Below, piece by piece: positions 21,555 to 32,619 of a stretch of DNA of 64,000 bases; the stretch's first letter is position 1, and every line of letters starts with the position of its first letter. The position numbers and the translations under genes were made by a program. The notes under the pieces were generated by a model that was not told the DNA's origin, made no database searches, and saw only the letters and a program-made list of their open reading frames with translations. Source of the DNA: Neoscytalidium dimidiatum. Taxonomy: Eukaryota; Ascomycota; Dothideomycetes; Botryosphaeriales; Botryosphaeriaceae. The stretch covers positions 4,650,001 through 4,714,000 of the forward strand of contig CM074695.1 of the NCBI GenBank assembly GCA_037367355.1, written 5' to 3'.

Positions 21555-23875
21555 TTACTCTTCATCCACACAATCTTCTCGTTCCCGAGCTCTGACCAAC
21601 TTCCCGTCTCCATCTTCATTCCTCATCATCCGCGCCTCCATCATCTCTGCCATCATCGCCATGTCCCCTTTATTCGCCGCTCGCAACTCCTCCTTCGTCC
21701 ATCCGTCAAGCCCGTGGAAAAGATACGGCAGGATATCCGACTTCCACAGCGGTGTGCCGCCGCTCTTCGCCCGGCTCTCCCAGACGGTGAGGGCAAAGAA
21801 GACGGTGCTGAGCAGAACGAGCGTGCCGGGAAGTATGCACCACTGCCACCGGACGACGACGAATATTTCGGGGTCGTAGACGGTTCCGAGGATATCCGTA
21901 ATATTGGGGCCCAGTCTGATGCGGTTGGTCATGCTCTCAGCAATGTTCGACATTATGTCGGTAACGTTCTTCCTGTAAGCCATAGCTTCTAGGATTGTGA
22001 ACTTGTCGGTTGGAATATAGTAGAAATCAGCTCCGCTTTGCGAATATAGTCTCACAAGGTCATCATTGACGTACGTGAGACACTGCCTATTGATTCGTAG
22101 CGGAGGGTGGTCAGGTATTTTATCTCCGGGCTCCTTCCCCACTTCGGAAAGGACATAGTCTGGAAAATCCGTTGCCAGCGCAATGTCTCGGCGTAAGAGC
22201 CATTATGGTCGTAACCCAAGGGTATTTCGCGCACGTAATTCGGGAGCAGTGTACCGTTCAGCTGAGGGGTGAGCCTACTACTATTTCGACAGCTAATGCA
22301 TGAAACTTACCATCTGAACGTTATCGTACACCTTCAGACACCAATTGACTCGGCACGAAATTATGTTTGAGAGCGACATAGGACATGAGTCGAGTGAGAA
22401 TGTGTCGCCGTCATGTTGGTATTCGTTTGTTTTTGCTGTTATTAGCACCAGGTTAGATATGTTCATGAATGGGCGATTGAATCCATCCGATCCTGGGTAG
22501 TTATCACTCTCGATTAACGCCTTTGACTTTGTCTGATCCATTCTGTCTGACTGGGCTGACATGAAGTCTCTTCCAGAAGATCCACTGCTCGCAAGGTCTG
22601 CTGTCATGCTCGAAGAAGGGATCTGAGAATGAATGTCGTATCTCATTCCAGAATGAGTGAAGGTCGCGTTTTCGGGAGTGATATATGATATGTTTACGTC
22701 AACAGCGGCGCCAGCTCCGTCAAGTTCCGAACTCCAAAGGCATGTCGGCCACTGGGTGCAATTTGACCTAGTTGCACCATCCTTTGTCTTTACGGCGTCG
22801 CAGCGGCGCCCTTGGCAGAAACTCATGGAACAGTTGGATGGTCGCGTCTTTACGGTGATGTCTGAGCAGGTGCTACATAGAGCAAAAGTGGAGAACGATG
22901 GCCACGTGCAGTTGCTAGTAGGGCAGGATATCGGAAGAGGAGAACTGAAGTTATACAGGCCGTTTATTACAGCGCCCTCCAGCTCCCAGTCGATATAGTC
23001 TGAACTCTCTAAGAGGAATGCAAAGTCAGTTGCGAGAGAACGAGTAGTGCTTTGCGAATCTTGAATGTATACCTACCATATGATTCTCCGGGGCTGTAGG
23101 TGTAGGCAACTGGAATTCGACCATACGAGCCTTCATGCGGGATATATCTCGTTTCAAAGGAGACGATCTGTTGTCCAAATGGGTCCATTGCCAGAGACGC
23201 AACTACGATAAGAGCACCAAGCGAGGCTATTAGAGCGCGCTTTTTGACACGGAGAAGAAAAGTGAGTGAACCAAAAGGCCCTCGGCTGGCGACATCAAAA
23301 TGCTGTAGCTCCATGATCGGATGCCCATCATTCTTGAAGTATGCCCATTTGAGCTGACTGATTCCCTCTGCAACCACGAGGAGCATCGAGGTCTTCGTGA
23401 CCGTGATAAAGGTGGATATCATGGTGTTTGGGGCCATGAGAAATTGCCAGTTCGAAAGAGGGTTGTTGCTTAGTAGTGGAAGCGTAGAGATGATTGAAAC
23501 CATACAGTTGATGCTTAGAAGAATTCCTGCTGCTTCCCACCATCATGTCGACCCGAGTTTGGCATTGAAGATCTTACACCAAAGGCCCCAGGTAATCGTG
23601 TCGGTTTGAAAGACTCCACTCTCCGATGTCTTATACCTAATCGGTTCGGACAGCCTCTTGTACGAGATTCGATTCTGTTGACCAAAAGTAAAACTAGAGG
23701 ATTTAGATTGGGATTTGTCGGCTATCTGACTGCCGTCAATACTACCAATAGATCCAGAGGTATTTCCGCGAGGCGAAACAGGATCCCGGAGGGAAGGTGA
23801 TGGTGTCTCTTGTAAGGTAGAGTCAGGTACTTCAGCTGCTCGTAGGTGAAATATGGAGGATCTCGATGAATCCAT
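21555..23875 (-). pseudogene. DUF3176 membrane protein with premature stop
   Basis: Fungal DUF3176 protein, function unknown. Exons 23077-23875, 22311-23008, 22143-22261 and 21555-22086 join in phase and encode 716 codons including the stop. After a Ser-rich N-terminus, membrane helices appear in WWEAAGILLSINCMVSIIST and in SMLLVVAEGISQLKWAYF. The long outer region is Cys-rich and has several Asn-X-Ser/Thr sites. It ends with a last helix (WQWCILPGTLVLLSTVFFAL) and LPYLFHGLDGW, the classic DUF3176 tail. At codon 111 (23543-23545) a TGA interrupts the frame exactly before WWEAAG. Everything after it is intact and the site cannot be spliced out with a normal intron. One C-to-T change from CGA would explain it. 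It is either a new pseudogene, a recoded stop, or a sequence error. Confidence 0.75.
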
Positions 23876-24791
23876 TACGACGGAGTGAGAGTGTGTTTTG
23901 GGAAAATCGTGATTTAATATCAGAACCTCACGTCCAAGTTCGTCTCGTTAGTATTTAAATTGATTCAAGACAGGCAGCACTGAAAAGCCGTTGAGGCCCT
24001 GCAAGGGTGAGTACGAGCTCAGCTGAAAGTAGATGTAACCTTTTCTGTGCATAGACAAACGCTAGGTAACTGTTTCTTGCGCAACACGAGGGCCAAGGCA
24101 GCAATTTCTCGTGCGATGCTAGGTATCAGGCAACTACAGGGAATATTACACGGAGCCCGCGTCGAATTTTGCACTAGCTCTTCCCATCAAGATATACCTG
24201 AGTTTTCAGTATGACTATTAATAGTGGATGGATCTTAGGGTGGTTTGTCCTTGCATATCTTGGGAGTCACACGCCGCCGGCAAAAGTCGTAACCATACCG
24301 TGTCACACCGCTTAACCACTCAAATGCTCATCGATCAATTCGGTCCATGGGTTTTCAGCACTTATGGCTTCCGCCCCACTTTGGTACCTTTGTGACAGCT
24401 ACACGTAGGGGCATAGACTCAGCATGATCATCTTACATTGTCCATCTAACTCCCTCTAAGCTCACTTATTACAACACTTTCGAGTTCGGGCTTAAACTAT
24501 TGCGAAATGCAGAGTTCAAGCAGTGTCCTGCGCTCGAATGCCCTACACCTATTTGCGTGGTTGCAAGTATAACATTTCCAAGCTCCCCCATCATCCTGTA
24601 ATGGCACATTGTAGCACTACTAAGAGCGGAACATCCTTATGATACCACGCAACATCGCTACACCATCTCCTCTCCCAGTCTGCTGTTCTCGATTTTGTTT
24701 ATGGGATTGAGATATATTTTATCAAATCAAAAATGGTCACACAGTTGGGGCAAAACAACTCGTTCATCGACGACTTCCGCTCACCTCAACT
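23876..24791. other. Intergenic, nothing recognised
   Basis: About 915 bp upstream of the DUF3176 gene and of the tRNA. No protein-coding or structured element was recognised. Confidence 0.5.
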
Positions 24792-24863
24792 GGCCGCATG
24801 GCCCAATGGCAAGGCGCTTGACTACGAATCAAGAGATTCCAGGTTCGACCCCTGGTGTGGTCA
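24792..24863 (+). tRNA. tRNA-Arg (anticodon ACG)
   Basis: A 72-nt cloverleaf with no intron. The acceptor stem GGCCGCA pairs with TGTGGTC (two G-U pairs), followed by discriminator A. The A box is TGGCCCAATGG and the B box GGTTCGACCCC. The anticodon stem CTTGA/TCAAG encloses the loop CTACGAA, giving anticodon ACG, read as ICG after deamination, for CGU/CGC/CGA codons. A run of ten T follows three bases after the end. CCA is not encoded, as expected for a nuclear tRNA. Confidence 0.93.
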
Positions 24864-24865
24864 CA

Positions 24866-24875
24866 TTTTTTTTTT
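24866..24875 (+). terminator. RNA polymerase III terminator
   Basis: Ten consecutive T on the coding strand directly downstream of the tRNA-Arg gene, the standard Pol III stop signal. Confidence 0.85.
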
Positions 24876-25831
24876 CTTTTACTGCGGTTTCTGCCAACCC
24901 TCATCCACTAATCATCGCGTGGTGGCGGGATGAAGTTTTTTTTATGGTGGCTGACTGGGTGAGGTTCGGCGATATCCCGGGTATACCCCGGGCCATACCC
25001 CTTTGCAAGGCCAATACAGATCGACCGCACCTTTAGCTCATAGGTTTCAGAAGACTTTGAACTCTCTTCAGCCCGGGTTAGCTACGAGTGCCGTTGAAGG
25101 AACTGTTTTATATTGTTCTGGCTACGAGTAGTCAAAGCTGCCGTGCAGTCGTGTATGCTGCCGAGGGCTTTGAACTTTTACATCTGCGTGACTGCAACTC
25201 CATAAGACGATTTCCTTCCACTGTTGTTTCAGAGGTAAAATTCATTGTCGTATGACGAGGGTTCAAGGGCAACGCTGGAGGCCCCACCAACGGCCTTGAA
25301 GTCACGGGTGGAGAGCATGACGTCAGGTGGGGGGAGGAGCAATGACGGTGTATGTGGACTCACGCTCAAACCTTTTTCCCCCCTGTCAATATGGAAATGG
25401 CGGAGTAGAGGAGCATGCGTAACAGTGCTGGAAATTGAGCAATCAGATATGGTAAGGACGAACCCCGCAGAAAACATCTCGTAGACATTCTGATAGTGAC
25501 GCGTGGCGAATAGAGCCTACGAGTACAAGCTGCTTGAGTCCTACAGCTTTCATAGGAAGACAATCACGATTTGTCCAAGGTTTCACACGTTCACCGGTAT
25601 TAAGTCATGAATTTTACCCGTCATTTGTCTCTATACGATCGATCTATCATGAAACCCGTGCCGTATCCGAGTAGCGCATCGATCCGTGGCAGCCATGTCC
25701 GAAAACTGCAAAAAAAGAGTAGAGGAATCAAGGGAATAGAGGAACAATCATCAAGCCCCCCCAACGACCCAGTAATGCATCGTTCCCTCATGCATCAATA
25801 CCAAACCAACAGCCAGGGCTTTTTTTGTTTT
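24876..25831. other. Intergenic, nothing recognised
   Basis: About 955 bp between the tRNA and the 3' end of the Hsp110 gene. Open frames here have no domain or codon pattern that I trust. Confidence 0.5.
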
Positions 25832-28399
25832 TTACTGCTTCTCAGCCTCACCACCAGCAGGCTTCTCAGCATCCGCCATCTCCGTGTCATTCGACTCAGA
25901 TGGTTGTGCAGCCGCCTCCTCAGCCTTCCTCTTCTCTTCCTCAGCCTTCTTCTTCTCCTCTTCGGCCTTCCTCTTGGCCTCCTCCTCTGCGCGCCTGGCA
26001 GCAGCGGCTTCCTCCTCAGCCTTCAGCTTAGCCTGGCGCTCTTCCTCCAACTTGTCGTTGTAGCGCTGGATGATGGGGCCAGCGACAGCGCGGATCTCCT
26101 CAATCTTGGCCACGTAGGTGGCCTTAGTGGCGTCCTCGCCATCCTCGTAAAGCCAGTCCTGGTCCTCGTTAGTCTCAGCCAATCTGGCAAAGGATGTATT
26201 TCAACTCACCTCGCAGGCCTCAAGCTTGGCCCGGACCTTCTCCTTCTCCTCGTCACTGGCAAACTCGGCGTACTGATCGTCGATCTTGCCGCGGAGCTCA
26301 TAGATGAAGCCCTCGAGCTCGTTCTTCATGTGCTCGGTGTCGGCAACCAGCTTATCCTCCATGATCATGGCGGCCTCGCGCTCTGCAGCAGCCTCCTTGG
26401 CAGACGGATCCAGAGATGCGGTGCCAGAGGAGAGAGGAAGGTCGCCCATGCGAACCTGCTTCTTGACCTTGCGGGTCTTCGGCTTCGCATCGGCACTGCC
26501 GTTCGCATCGACATCCATAGCCTGAAATTGTGTTAGTTCTGTCGGTTCTGCAACGAAATCATCTGCTGAAGAGGAGGAAGTGGAAGAAGGATGCGAAAAG
26601 GACGCGTGTTTGGCTCGTTTAGCACCCCGAGGAATAGGAAACTCGTTCGTGCGAACAGAGCCTCGAATTCCCGGCGGATTGCTAGGAGGGCCAACGCCAA
26701 CAGAATCAAACGGCTCACTCACATTTTCGTCCTTCTTCTCCTCAGGGATGGGCTCCTCCACCTCCTTATCCTCGACGTAGTAACCTTGCTCAAGGTTAAG
26801 GATGCCGTGCAAGTTCAGGCGAGCTTTAAGCTTGCAGATCATGAAGTCATCCTTGGCATCTGCCTTGACACCCTTGACAGAGAAGCGGCCGATCCAGGGG
26901 TTCATCTTGCCAGGGAGCATTTCAGGCTTGGAGTACCTGGCCTCCAGATCGAAAGGCTGCTTCCTGTAGAAAGTGAGAATCTTGGTCGACGGCATAGTGT
27001 TGCCCCTGTTGAAAACAGTGAGGCTGGTGTCCTCATCCGGAATGTCGGGAGACTTCTCCCAGGTGAACTCGATGGGGTAGTTGACGATATCGTGGACGGA
27101 GAAGTCGCGAACACGGAAAACGGGGGAGAGAATGGCGCAGCTGAAGGCGCAGCCGCGAGCGATGGCCTCATCGGCGTTCAGGGTGTACGAGAGTGGCTTG
27201 CCGAAGAAGTTCTGGACAGCGGACTTGATAGCGGGCACACGCGTGCAGCCACCGACCATCTCGATCGCGTCGATGTCCTCAGGCTTCAACTTGGCCTCGG
27301 CGAGGGCCTGCTCAAGAGGCTTGGTAACGCGCTCGAGGAGAGGCTTGACGAGCTCCTCGAGCTCTTCGCGCTTCAGGAAACCACGCACGTCGACGTCGTT
27401 CATGATAGACTCGACGCTGATTGGAGCGCCGGCGTTCGCGGAGAGGACCTTCTTGAGCTTCTCACATGCGGTTGCCAGACGGACACGGGCCTTGGGGTTC
27501 TCGTTGATGTCAATCTTGAACTTCTCCTTGAACTCCTTGGCGAAGTGGTCGACAATGGCCTTGTCAAAGTTCCGGCCACCGAAATGGCGGTCGTAGGCAG
27601 TCGACTTGACGGCCAGCTCGCCCTTCTTGAACTCAACAACGGAGCAGGTATAGTTGCTGTGGCCAATGTCGACGAAAGCCACGCGCCTCGGCTTTTCCTC
27701 AGGGCCGGGCAGATCCAGCTTGGTGATACCGTAGCCCAGGGCAGTCGCGGTGGTGTCGTTCATGAGACGGAGGGTCTTCAGGCCGGCAATGTCGGCAGCG
27801 TCAATGATGGAGCGGCGCTGAGCATCAGTGAACCAGGCGGGACAGCTGATGACGATGTCGGAGACAGGCAGCTTCAGCTCGGCAGAAGCGGTCTGCTTGA
27901 TTTTGGTGAGGTACATAGCGATCAGCTGGGTTGCGGTGAACTGCTCCTTCTTGCCCAAGTATGTGACCTCAGCGCCGACCTGACCCTTGACGTCAACAAG
28001 GTTGGCCGAAACGTACTCCTGCTCGATGGCGACATCGGGGTCGCTCAGACTGCGTCCAGCGAGACGCGGCAGGCTGCCAACCGTGTTCTTCAGGTTGGAG
28101 ATCTCCTGCGTCTTCGCGGCCTCACCGAGATATCTGCTCTTGGGACCGAAACCAACAAGTGTCCTAAGCGCGGTCAGCGTACTGTTTGTTGCGCGAACGG
28201 CGGAGGAAGGGCAGCGGGTGGGGGGACTCACGGCGTCTGGCGGTTGGAGACTTCGTTGGTGACCTGGACAATGTCAGCCTTCAGCTCTCAAGACGGCGGT
28301 GGTGTGGCAGGAGCGCGGACGTACCACATCGACACCACGGTTGCGCGCAACGGCGATAACCGTGTTGGCCGTCCCCAGATCAACTCCGACGACAGACAT
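25832..28399 (-). CDS. Hsp88/Hsp110 chaperone (Sse1 family)
   Basis: Cytosolic Hsp110, a nucleotide-exchange factor for Hsp70 and a holdase. Exons 28325-28399, 28232-28263, 26723-28163, 26210-26521 and 25832-26158 give 728 residues. The ATPase domain begins MSVVGVDLGTANTVIAVARN and holds LMNDTTATALGYGI, FVDIGHSNYTCSVVEF and MVGGCTRVPAIKSAV. The substrate-binding domain follows, then the acidic and basic linker MDVDANGSADAKPKTRKVKK, a helical lid (EDWLYEDGEDATKATYVAKI), and a C-terminal tail with repeated Lys/Glu/Ala heptads. Intron 26522-26722 is 201 nt, in phase and without a stop, so retention would insert 67 residues just before MDVDANG. Its GTGAGT donor and CTAACACAATTTCAG end, plus family alignment, argue that it is normally removed. 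Paralog naming (hsp88, sse1) is by similarity. Confidence 0.93.
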
Positions 28400-29761
28400 G
28401 GTGTTGCGTCAGTCGTGTTTTGAAGCGGACTCGCGAGGTGGTAGGGCGGGTGGGTATAGCGGCGCGGCAAACTTTTCGAAAAGAGAGAGCGCGTCGGAGA
28501 TGTTGTTATACGCGAGGCAGGGAAGCCGGGCGGGAAGCGAAGAGTTGGTGTGGCTGCACGAGGCGAGGCTGAAAACTGAGAGAGCGTTCTGGGGCTGACT
28601 AGAAATTTCGATTCGATAAGTACCGAGTCGCTCGCTTTTGGTGGGGCAAACGTTACTTAGCAGCCAGAGCCAAGCAACAACACGTCAATCCTCCCTGTGC
28701 GCTGCTGGCACCAGCCCGCCCGCCGTCCCATGCGTCCCCATGCGCGCGCCCTGCCCGGCGGAGCACCCGCACACCCTCCCGATCCCGCGACGTCACTCGA
28801 CTGCACGCGCGACCTCCCTCCTCCGTCTCAACACGCCTTCACCTGCCCCGTGGGGCTGCCTGAGCTTCCTCCGCCGCCGCGCCAGGCAGCATCACAGCGC
28901 CAGGCTGCCCGCTGTCCCCGCCCGGCCTGCGCCTCAAAGCGGCGGCGAGAAAATTCCCCCAACCCTCAACGTGGCCCGGCACCGCAGTTTCTCTTATAAA
29001 TATTCCTCGCGACGCCCTTGGCGATTGGGTAAACTGCGGCCCCAGGACTGCCCATCCTGTTCGCGCAATGCCGCCTTTCCCGGCTGCCCGCTCACGACTG
29101 TCTCAGCTGCTTTCTCGCCTCGCATCTGGTCTACCGAATCTCCACTGGCAGCTCCTGTGACATACTCGCCCTGCTGAGGAATCGAAGCGTCGAGCGCCTG
29201 AAAGACTCTCCCGGAAAGCTTGTCGTGCGCTTGCCGACAGCAACATTCGTGGCCGCTCACGAGGCTTCTCCGCGGACAACACCCCAGCAGACAGGACGAA
29301 AAGAGTCAAGGAATAGTATCTTGACGGGGTGTAGAACCGCAATGTGCAATGGTGTCTAGCAACTAGGAGATATCGCTGCTCTGCGGGAAGGGTAGGTTTG
29401 ATGAAAATTTAGAAGGTGGTTACCGGGCCCTTTAGAGGCAGTTCGGCATCGCTGTATGAGGTTTGCATCCCTGCTTCATAGTTAATGGTGGTATCCGCGG
29501 GCTCCACGGGCCCTGTTGATTCTCGCCCGTACATACCGCATGTAGAACAGGATCGCCGCTATCCTGAAGGCATCTAAGACGATAAGTTTCCCTAGGAAGA
29601 CTTGTTCAATAATCATATGACTACTCGAAGAGCGACCTATCCGACGTTGCCTTAAAAGCCATATGGGTCGCACGCTTGACTGATCAACGTCGTAGCAACC
29701 ATTCATTTTGTCTTGCACCTCCGGCTTTTTCTTCTATATCTAACAGTTGCTGTTACTGCAG
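28400..29761. other. Hsp110 promoter and GC-rich intergenic DNA
   Basis: About 1.35 kb. The part near 28400-28620 is the chaperone promoter. 28640-29000 is GC-rich with Pro/Arg-rich open frames on both strands that I regard as compositional. A TATAAATATT element at 28996 is followed by no convincing gene. Confidence 0.45.
28602..28609. promoter_or_regulatory. Possible minimal heat-shock element
   Basis: GAAATTTC, a GAAnnTTC dyad with a further TTC two bases on, lies about 205 bp upstream of the Hsp110 start. Heat-shock factor sites normally need at least three correctly alternating units, and the third unit here is in the wrong orientation, so this is weak. Confidence 0.25.
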
Positions 29762-30572
29762 TGCGAAATTCTAAGCCCAGTGTCCTTATAATCCCCGGTG
29801 CTGGCCATACTCCCGTACACTTTGAGCCGCTACAGGTCTTGCTTGAACATTCTAGATATGCTTTGCACTCCCCGCGACTTCCCAGCAACAGTATCTTCCC
29901 TCCAAATGCTTCATTCAACGAAGATGTCAATGTCGTGCGAGAAATCGCCACTCAGCTGGCGGACGAGGGAAAGGAGATCATTGAGCTGATGCACTCCTAC
30001 GGCGGATTCCTAGGGACGGATGCTATGGCAAGGCTGGGGGTCCGAGAACGGGCGCGCAGAGGGTTGACAGGCGGGGTAACATGGCTGGCTTATATGACTG
30101 CTTTGATCCCGATCAAGGGAGAGACCCCGAGCGAGACGGAGATGAACAATACCCAGAATGATGACGAACTTGACCTACAGTATGTAACGGTATGTATGGC
30201 CTTCGCCTGCCTTGCGCCTCCCTACGCTAAAATCCAATGCAGGTCGATCAGTTTACGTTCATAAGGAACCCAAGAGAGGCGTTCTATCACGACCTTAGTC
30301 CGGAGGCACAGAAAACAGCACTTGCAGAGCTTACCGGATGTTCACGACAGGCTTCTACGCAACGTCTGTATCATGAGGCGTGGCGCGAGATCGACGTCGC
30401 ATATCTCAAATGCGAGGGTGGTATGGCTCTACCTGCAAGTGTCCAGGAGAACATGATTGAGCGAGTGAGGGGCCTCGGCGTTGGTTTGAAAGAGACAAGT
30501 TGCAACTCTAGCCATTCTCCCTTTCTGAGCCAGCCTCAAAAGGTCGTAGACTGGATCGAAAGTTTTTCATAA
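29762..30572 (+). CDS. Alpha/beta hydrolase, 5' end unresolved
   Basis: Alpha/beta-hydrolase of the AB-hydrolase type common in fungal secondary metabolism; substrate unknown. Exons 29762-30189 and 30243-30572 are in phase around a 53-nt intron. Landmarks: SVLIIPGAGHTPVHFEPL (oxyanion strand), IIELMHSYGGFLGTDAMA with the nucleophile Ser, and SCNSSHSPFLSQP with the catalytic His. The acid-residue site reads CEGGMALPASVQENM, where I expect an Asp before the ALP; here it is Gly, so activity is doubtful. No in-frame ATG precedes the domain. Instead a strong 3' splice site (CTAAC, then TTACTGCAG ending at 29761) stands in front of codon 1, and the exon begins with two bases of a codon. The first exon must therefore lie upstream or is lost; I could not locate it. 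Possibly a 5'-truncated gene. Confidence 0.65.
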
Positions 30573-30891
30573 TTGTTGTAAGAAGGCAATTCATGATCTG
30601 CGGAGATCCGGCTGTTGCGCCGGACCTTAGTTGCTACCATATCGGACAACTGAGGTTTCCAGCAGGCCTGATGGCCCTCACGTGACTTTAGCTCGATTTC
30701 TGGAAATGTTGTTTCTCGATTCCTACCCTCTACTTCCAAAATTGCATATCATTATACTACCATTAATTCGCCCATTCGGCTCCCCCCTTCAACACGCAGG
30801 AGTGGAAAGAGTACGCGGAAGAGATGGAGCGGTAGCAGGCCTGCGCCTCTCGTGACAGATCGCGCAACTCGACGCCGTGCAGACGGTGAGC

Positions 30892-30950
30892 AACGGAAAC
30901 GCCGCCACGGAGAGAAAACGGAAACGCCCTCACGGAGAGAAAACGGAAAG
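30892..30950. repeat. 25-bp tandem repeat, 2.4 copies
   Basis: Units at 30892-30916 and 30917-30941 differ at two positions, and a partial third unit covers 30942-30950. Core of the unit: CACGGAGAGAAAACGGAAA. It is a small minisatellite with no sign of coding. Confidence 0.8.
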
Positions 30951-31414
30951 ACGTTCAGCGTAACAAAAGTTGGTGCCCCTTACTATACATTTCCCTCCCA
31001 CTCCTTCCAATACTCTAAGAGCCCTTTTACGGACAAATGATGGATAATCGGAAACTTAGCGTTAAGCTCCGGAGGAACAGACATCATATCCTCGTTCAAA
31101 TACATTAACCCAACCATTGCGCCAAACGCCAGAAATTTGACCTTGGGCATGAAAGAACAAACCATAGCGTGGAACGGAAGTTCCGTGATTTCCGACCCTC
31201 TTGAGCTTCTCGATATCATCGTACACGACGTTGAATTTAAGAATCAACTTCGACCGGCGTGAAGAATGAGGGTCTCTAGACCTGGCTCTAGAAGAGACGA
31301 GCACGAGGATGCACATACTCTAATCACAAGCTTTATGCAACGAGGTGGAAGGTGTCGTGATCGTAGAGCGATTAAGGATGAGCAAGCTTCAAGAGGAATC
31401 TACACACACCATAC

Positions 31415-31700
31415 CAAGACTCTTAAAGCAAAATCTCTGGTAGCTTCCTAGACACCTCGAACTTGAATTCGCCTTGTCCGTTGTCTAAGCCTATAGACAT
31501 ATTTCGGCGGCCTCAAGACTCTGAGGAACATGAAAAATTTTGGCGGCCTTGTGAACACCTCAAGCCTGAACCCTCCCTTCTGCTATCCAAGACCCACAGA
31601 AATATTTCTTTACCAGCAAGCATGATGTAGGAAGCATTTAAGCCACCTCGGAATGGTAAGGAAAGCTAAAGTTTTAGTGGCCGCATGGACACCTCGAGCA
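31415..31700. repeat. Diverged ~100-bp tandem repeat
   Basis: The landmarks CAAGACTCT, ACACCTC and ATATTTC recur in order. CAAGACTCT is at 31415 and 31514. ACACCTC is near 31453, 31555 and 31688. ATATTTC is near 31499 and 31600. Between the copies the identity is perhaps two thirds, with many C/T and A/G changes. Copy borders are approximate. Confidence 0.5.
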
Positions 31701-32022
31701 GGTCCACTTCCGCAATATACGCCTGAAGCTGCACAGTGTCCTGTCGGGACCCCCGAATAGCCTAAAGACCACGTATAAAGGTCCTGGTGGTGCAATATAA
31801 TTGGGAACGCCAAGGGCTGTGCATGTCTCCAGACTCGAAGGACACCGCCCTCTTTACTTGGGCACAGCGCGCAAGCACCCCTCCGCCGCCGTATGATGAT
31901 GCCGTTCACCTCGATTTAGCAGGTCGCCCGTAGCGCTCGTGCCGGATAGTAGCGATGCCGGCTCAACTTTACCCCCATCAGCGCGCGCCAGCGACCAGGA
32001 CTTTGTTCCAAGGTAGATTCCA

Positions 32023-32619
32023 GTGACGTCTCACGGACGAAGTACGTCCGCCCACAAGCCTGATGCTGCAAGCGCGCCTGTTTCCTGCAAGCGCAAGGCG
32101 AGCCCTGACGCGCCAGATGGGGCCGACGTGCACGAGGACGTCAATACTGCCACACTTTCTCAGCCCGTCTTCAGCATCCCAGGTGGTCTCCAGGATCAAA
32201 TTAGGTAGTGGCTGTTCCAAGCATGGACTGCTTGTTCAGATGCCTACGAAGCTTTCGGCAGCCAGCTCCTACAGCTTGCCGCCGCCGCCCGCCGGGGGTC
32301 CAAGACGGCCTTTGATGCTTCGGGGGCGGTGCTTTCGAGCAAGCTTTGCATGAAGCTTGCTATCGGTGAAACCGTGAAGGGGACTGGTGTCGCTGATGTT
32401 GGCAGCAGGTGGAGAGCTGGATTTAACGCCGAAGAGGAAATCGAAAAGACTATCGCATGGATGAACACGCTCCATCCGGACGCGGACTTGACGATACAGG
32501 CGGATCTAGTGCAGATCAAAGAAAATAGACAATATTTAAGAGTAACAACAGTATTGTACACGCTGTCACGACCAGCGTCGATGCACGATCAAGCTGAATT
32601 CCAAACTAACAAGTTCTAA
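32023..32619 (+). pseudogene. Unidentified reading frame with one stop
   Basis: I do not recognise this protein. One frame of 199 codons runs from a stop at 32014 to 32619, broken only by TAG at 32206-32208. After the stop it reads WLFQAWTACSDAYEAFGSQL and later EEEIEKTIAWMNTLHPDADL, which look protein-like with an amphipathic helical pattern. There is no ATG at the beginning, and no clear splice site removes the stop. It could be a relic or a chance frame. Confidence 0.3.

Noticed and set aside
25259..25270. B-box-like GGTTCAAGGG sequence
   Set aside because: Lacks the two C that complete a B box and no cloverleaf can be folded around it, so not a tRNA.
26591..28423. 610-codon frame antisense to the Hsp110 gene
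   Set aside because: A classic Hsp70-family antisense open frame, produced by codon bias on the sense strand. No sign of real coding.
28638..29177. Pro/Arg/Ser-rich frame upstream of the hydrolase
   Set aside because: Compositional; overlapping open frames on both strands and no homology.
30983..31219. 78-codon minus-strand frame with a protein-like end (LSVKGLLEYWKEWEGN)
   Set aside because: Too short and isolated to support, no family recognised; left as part of the decayed region.
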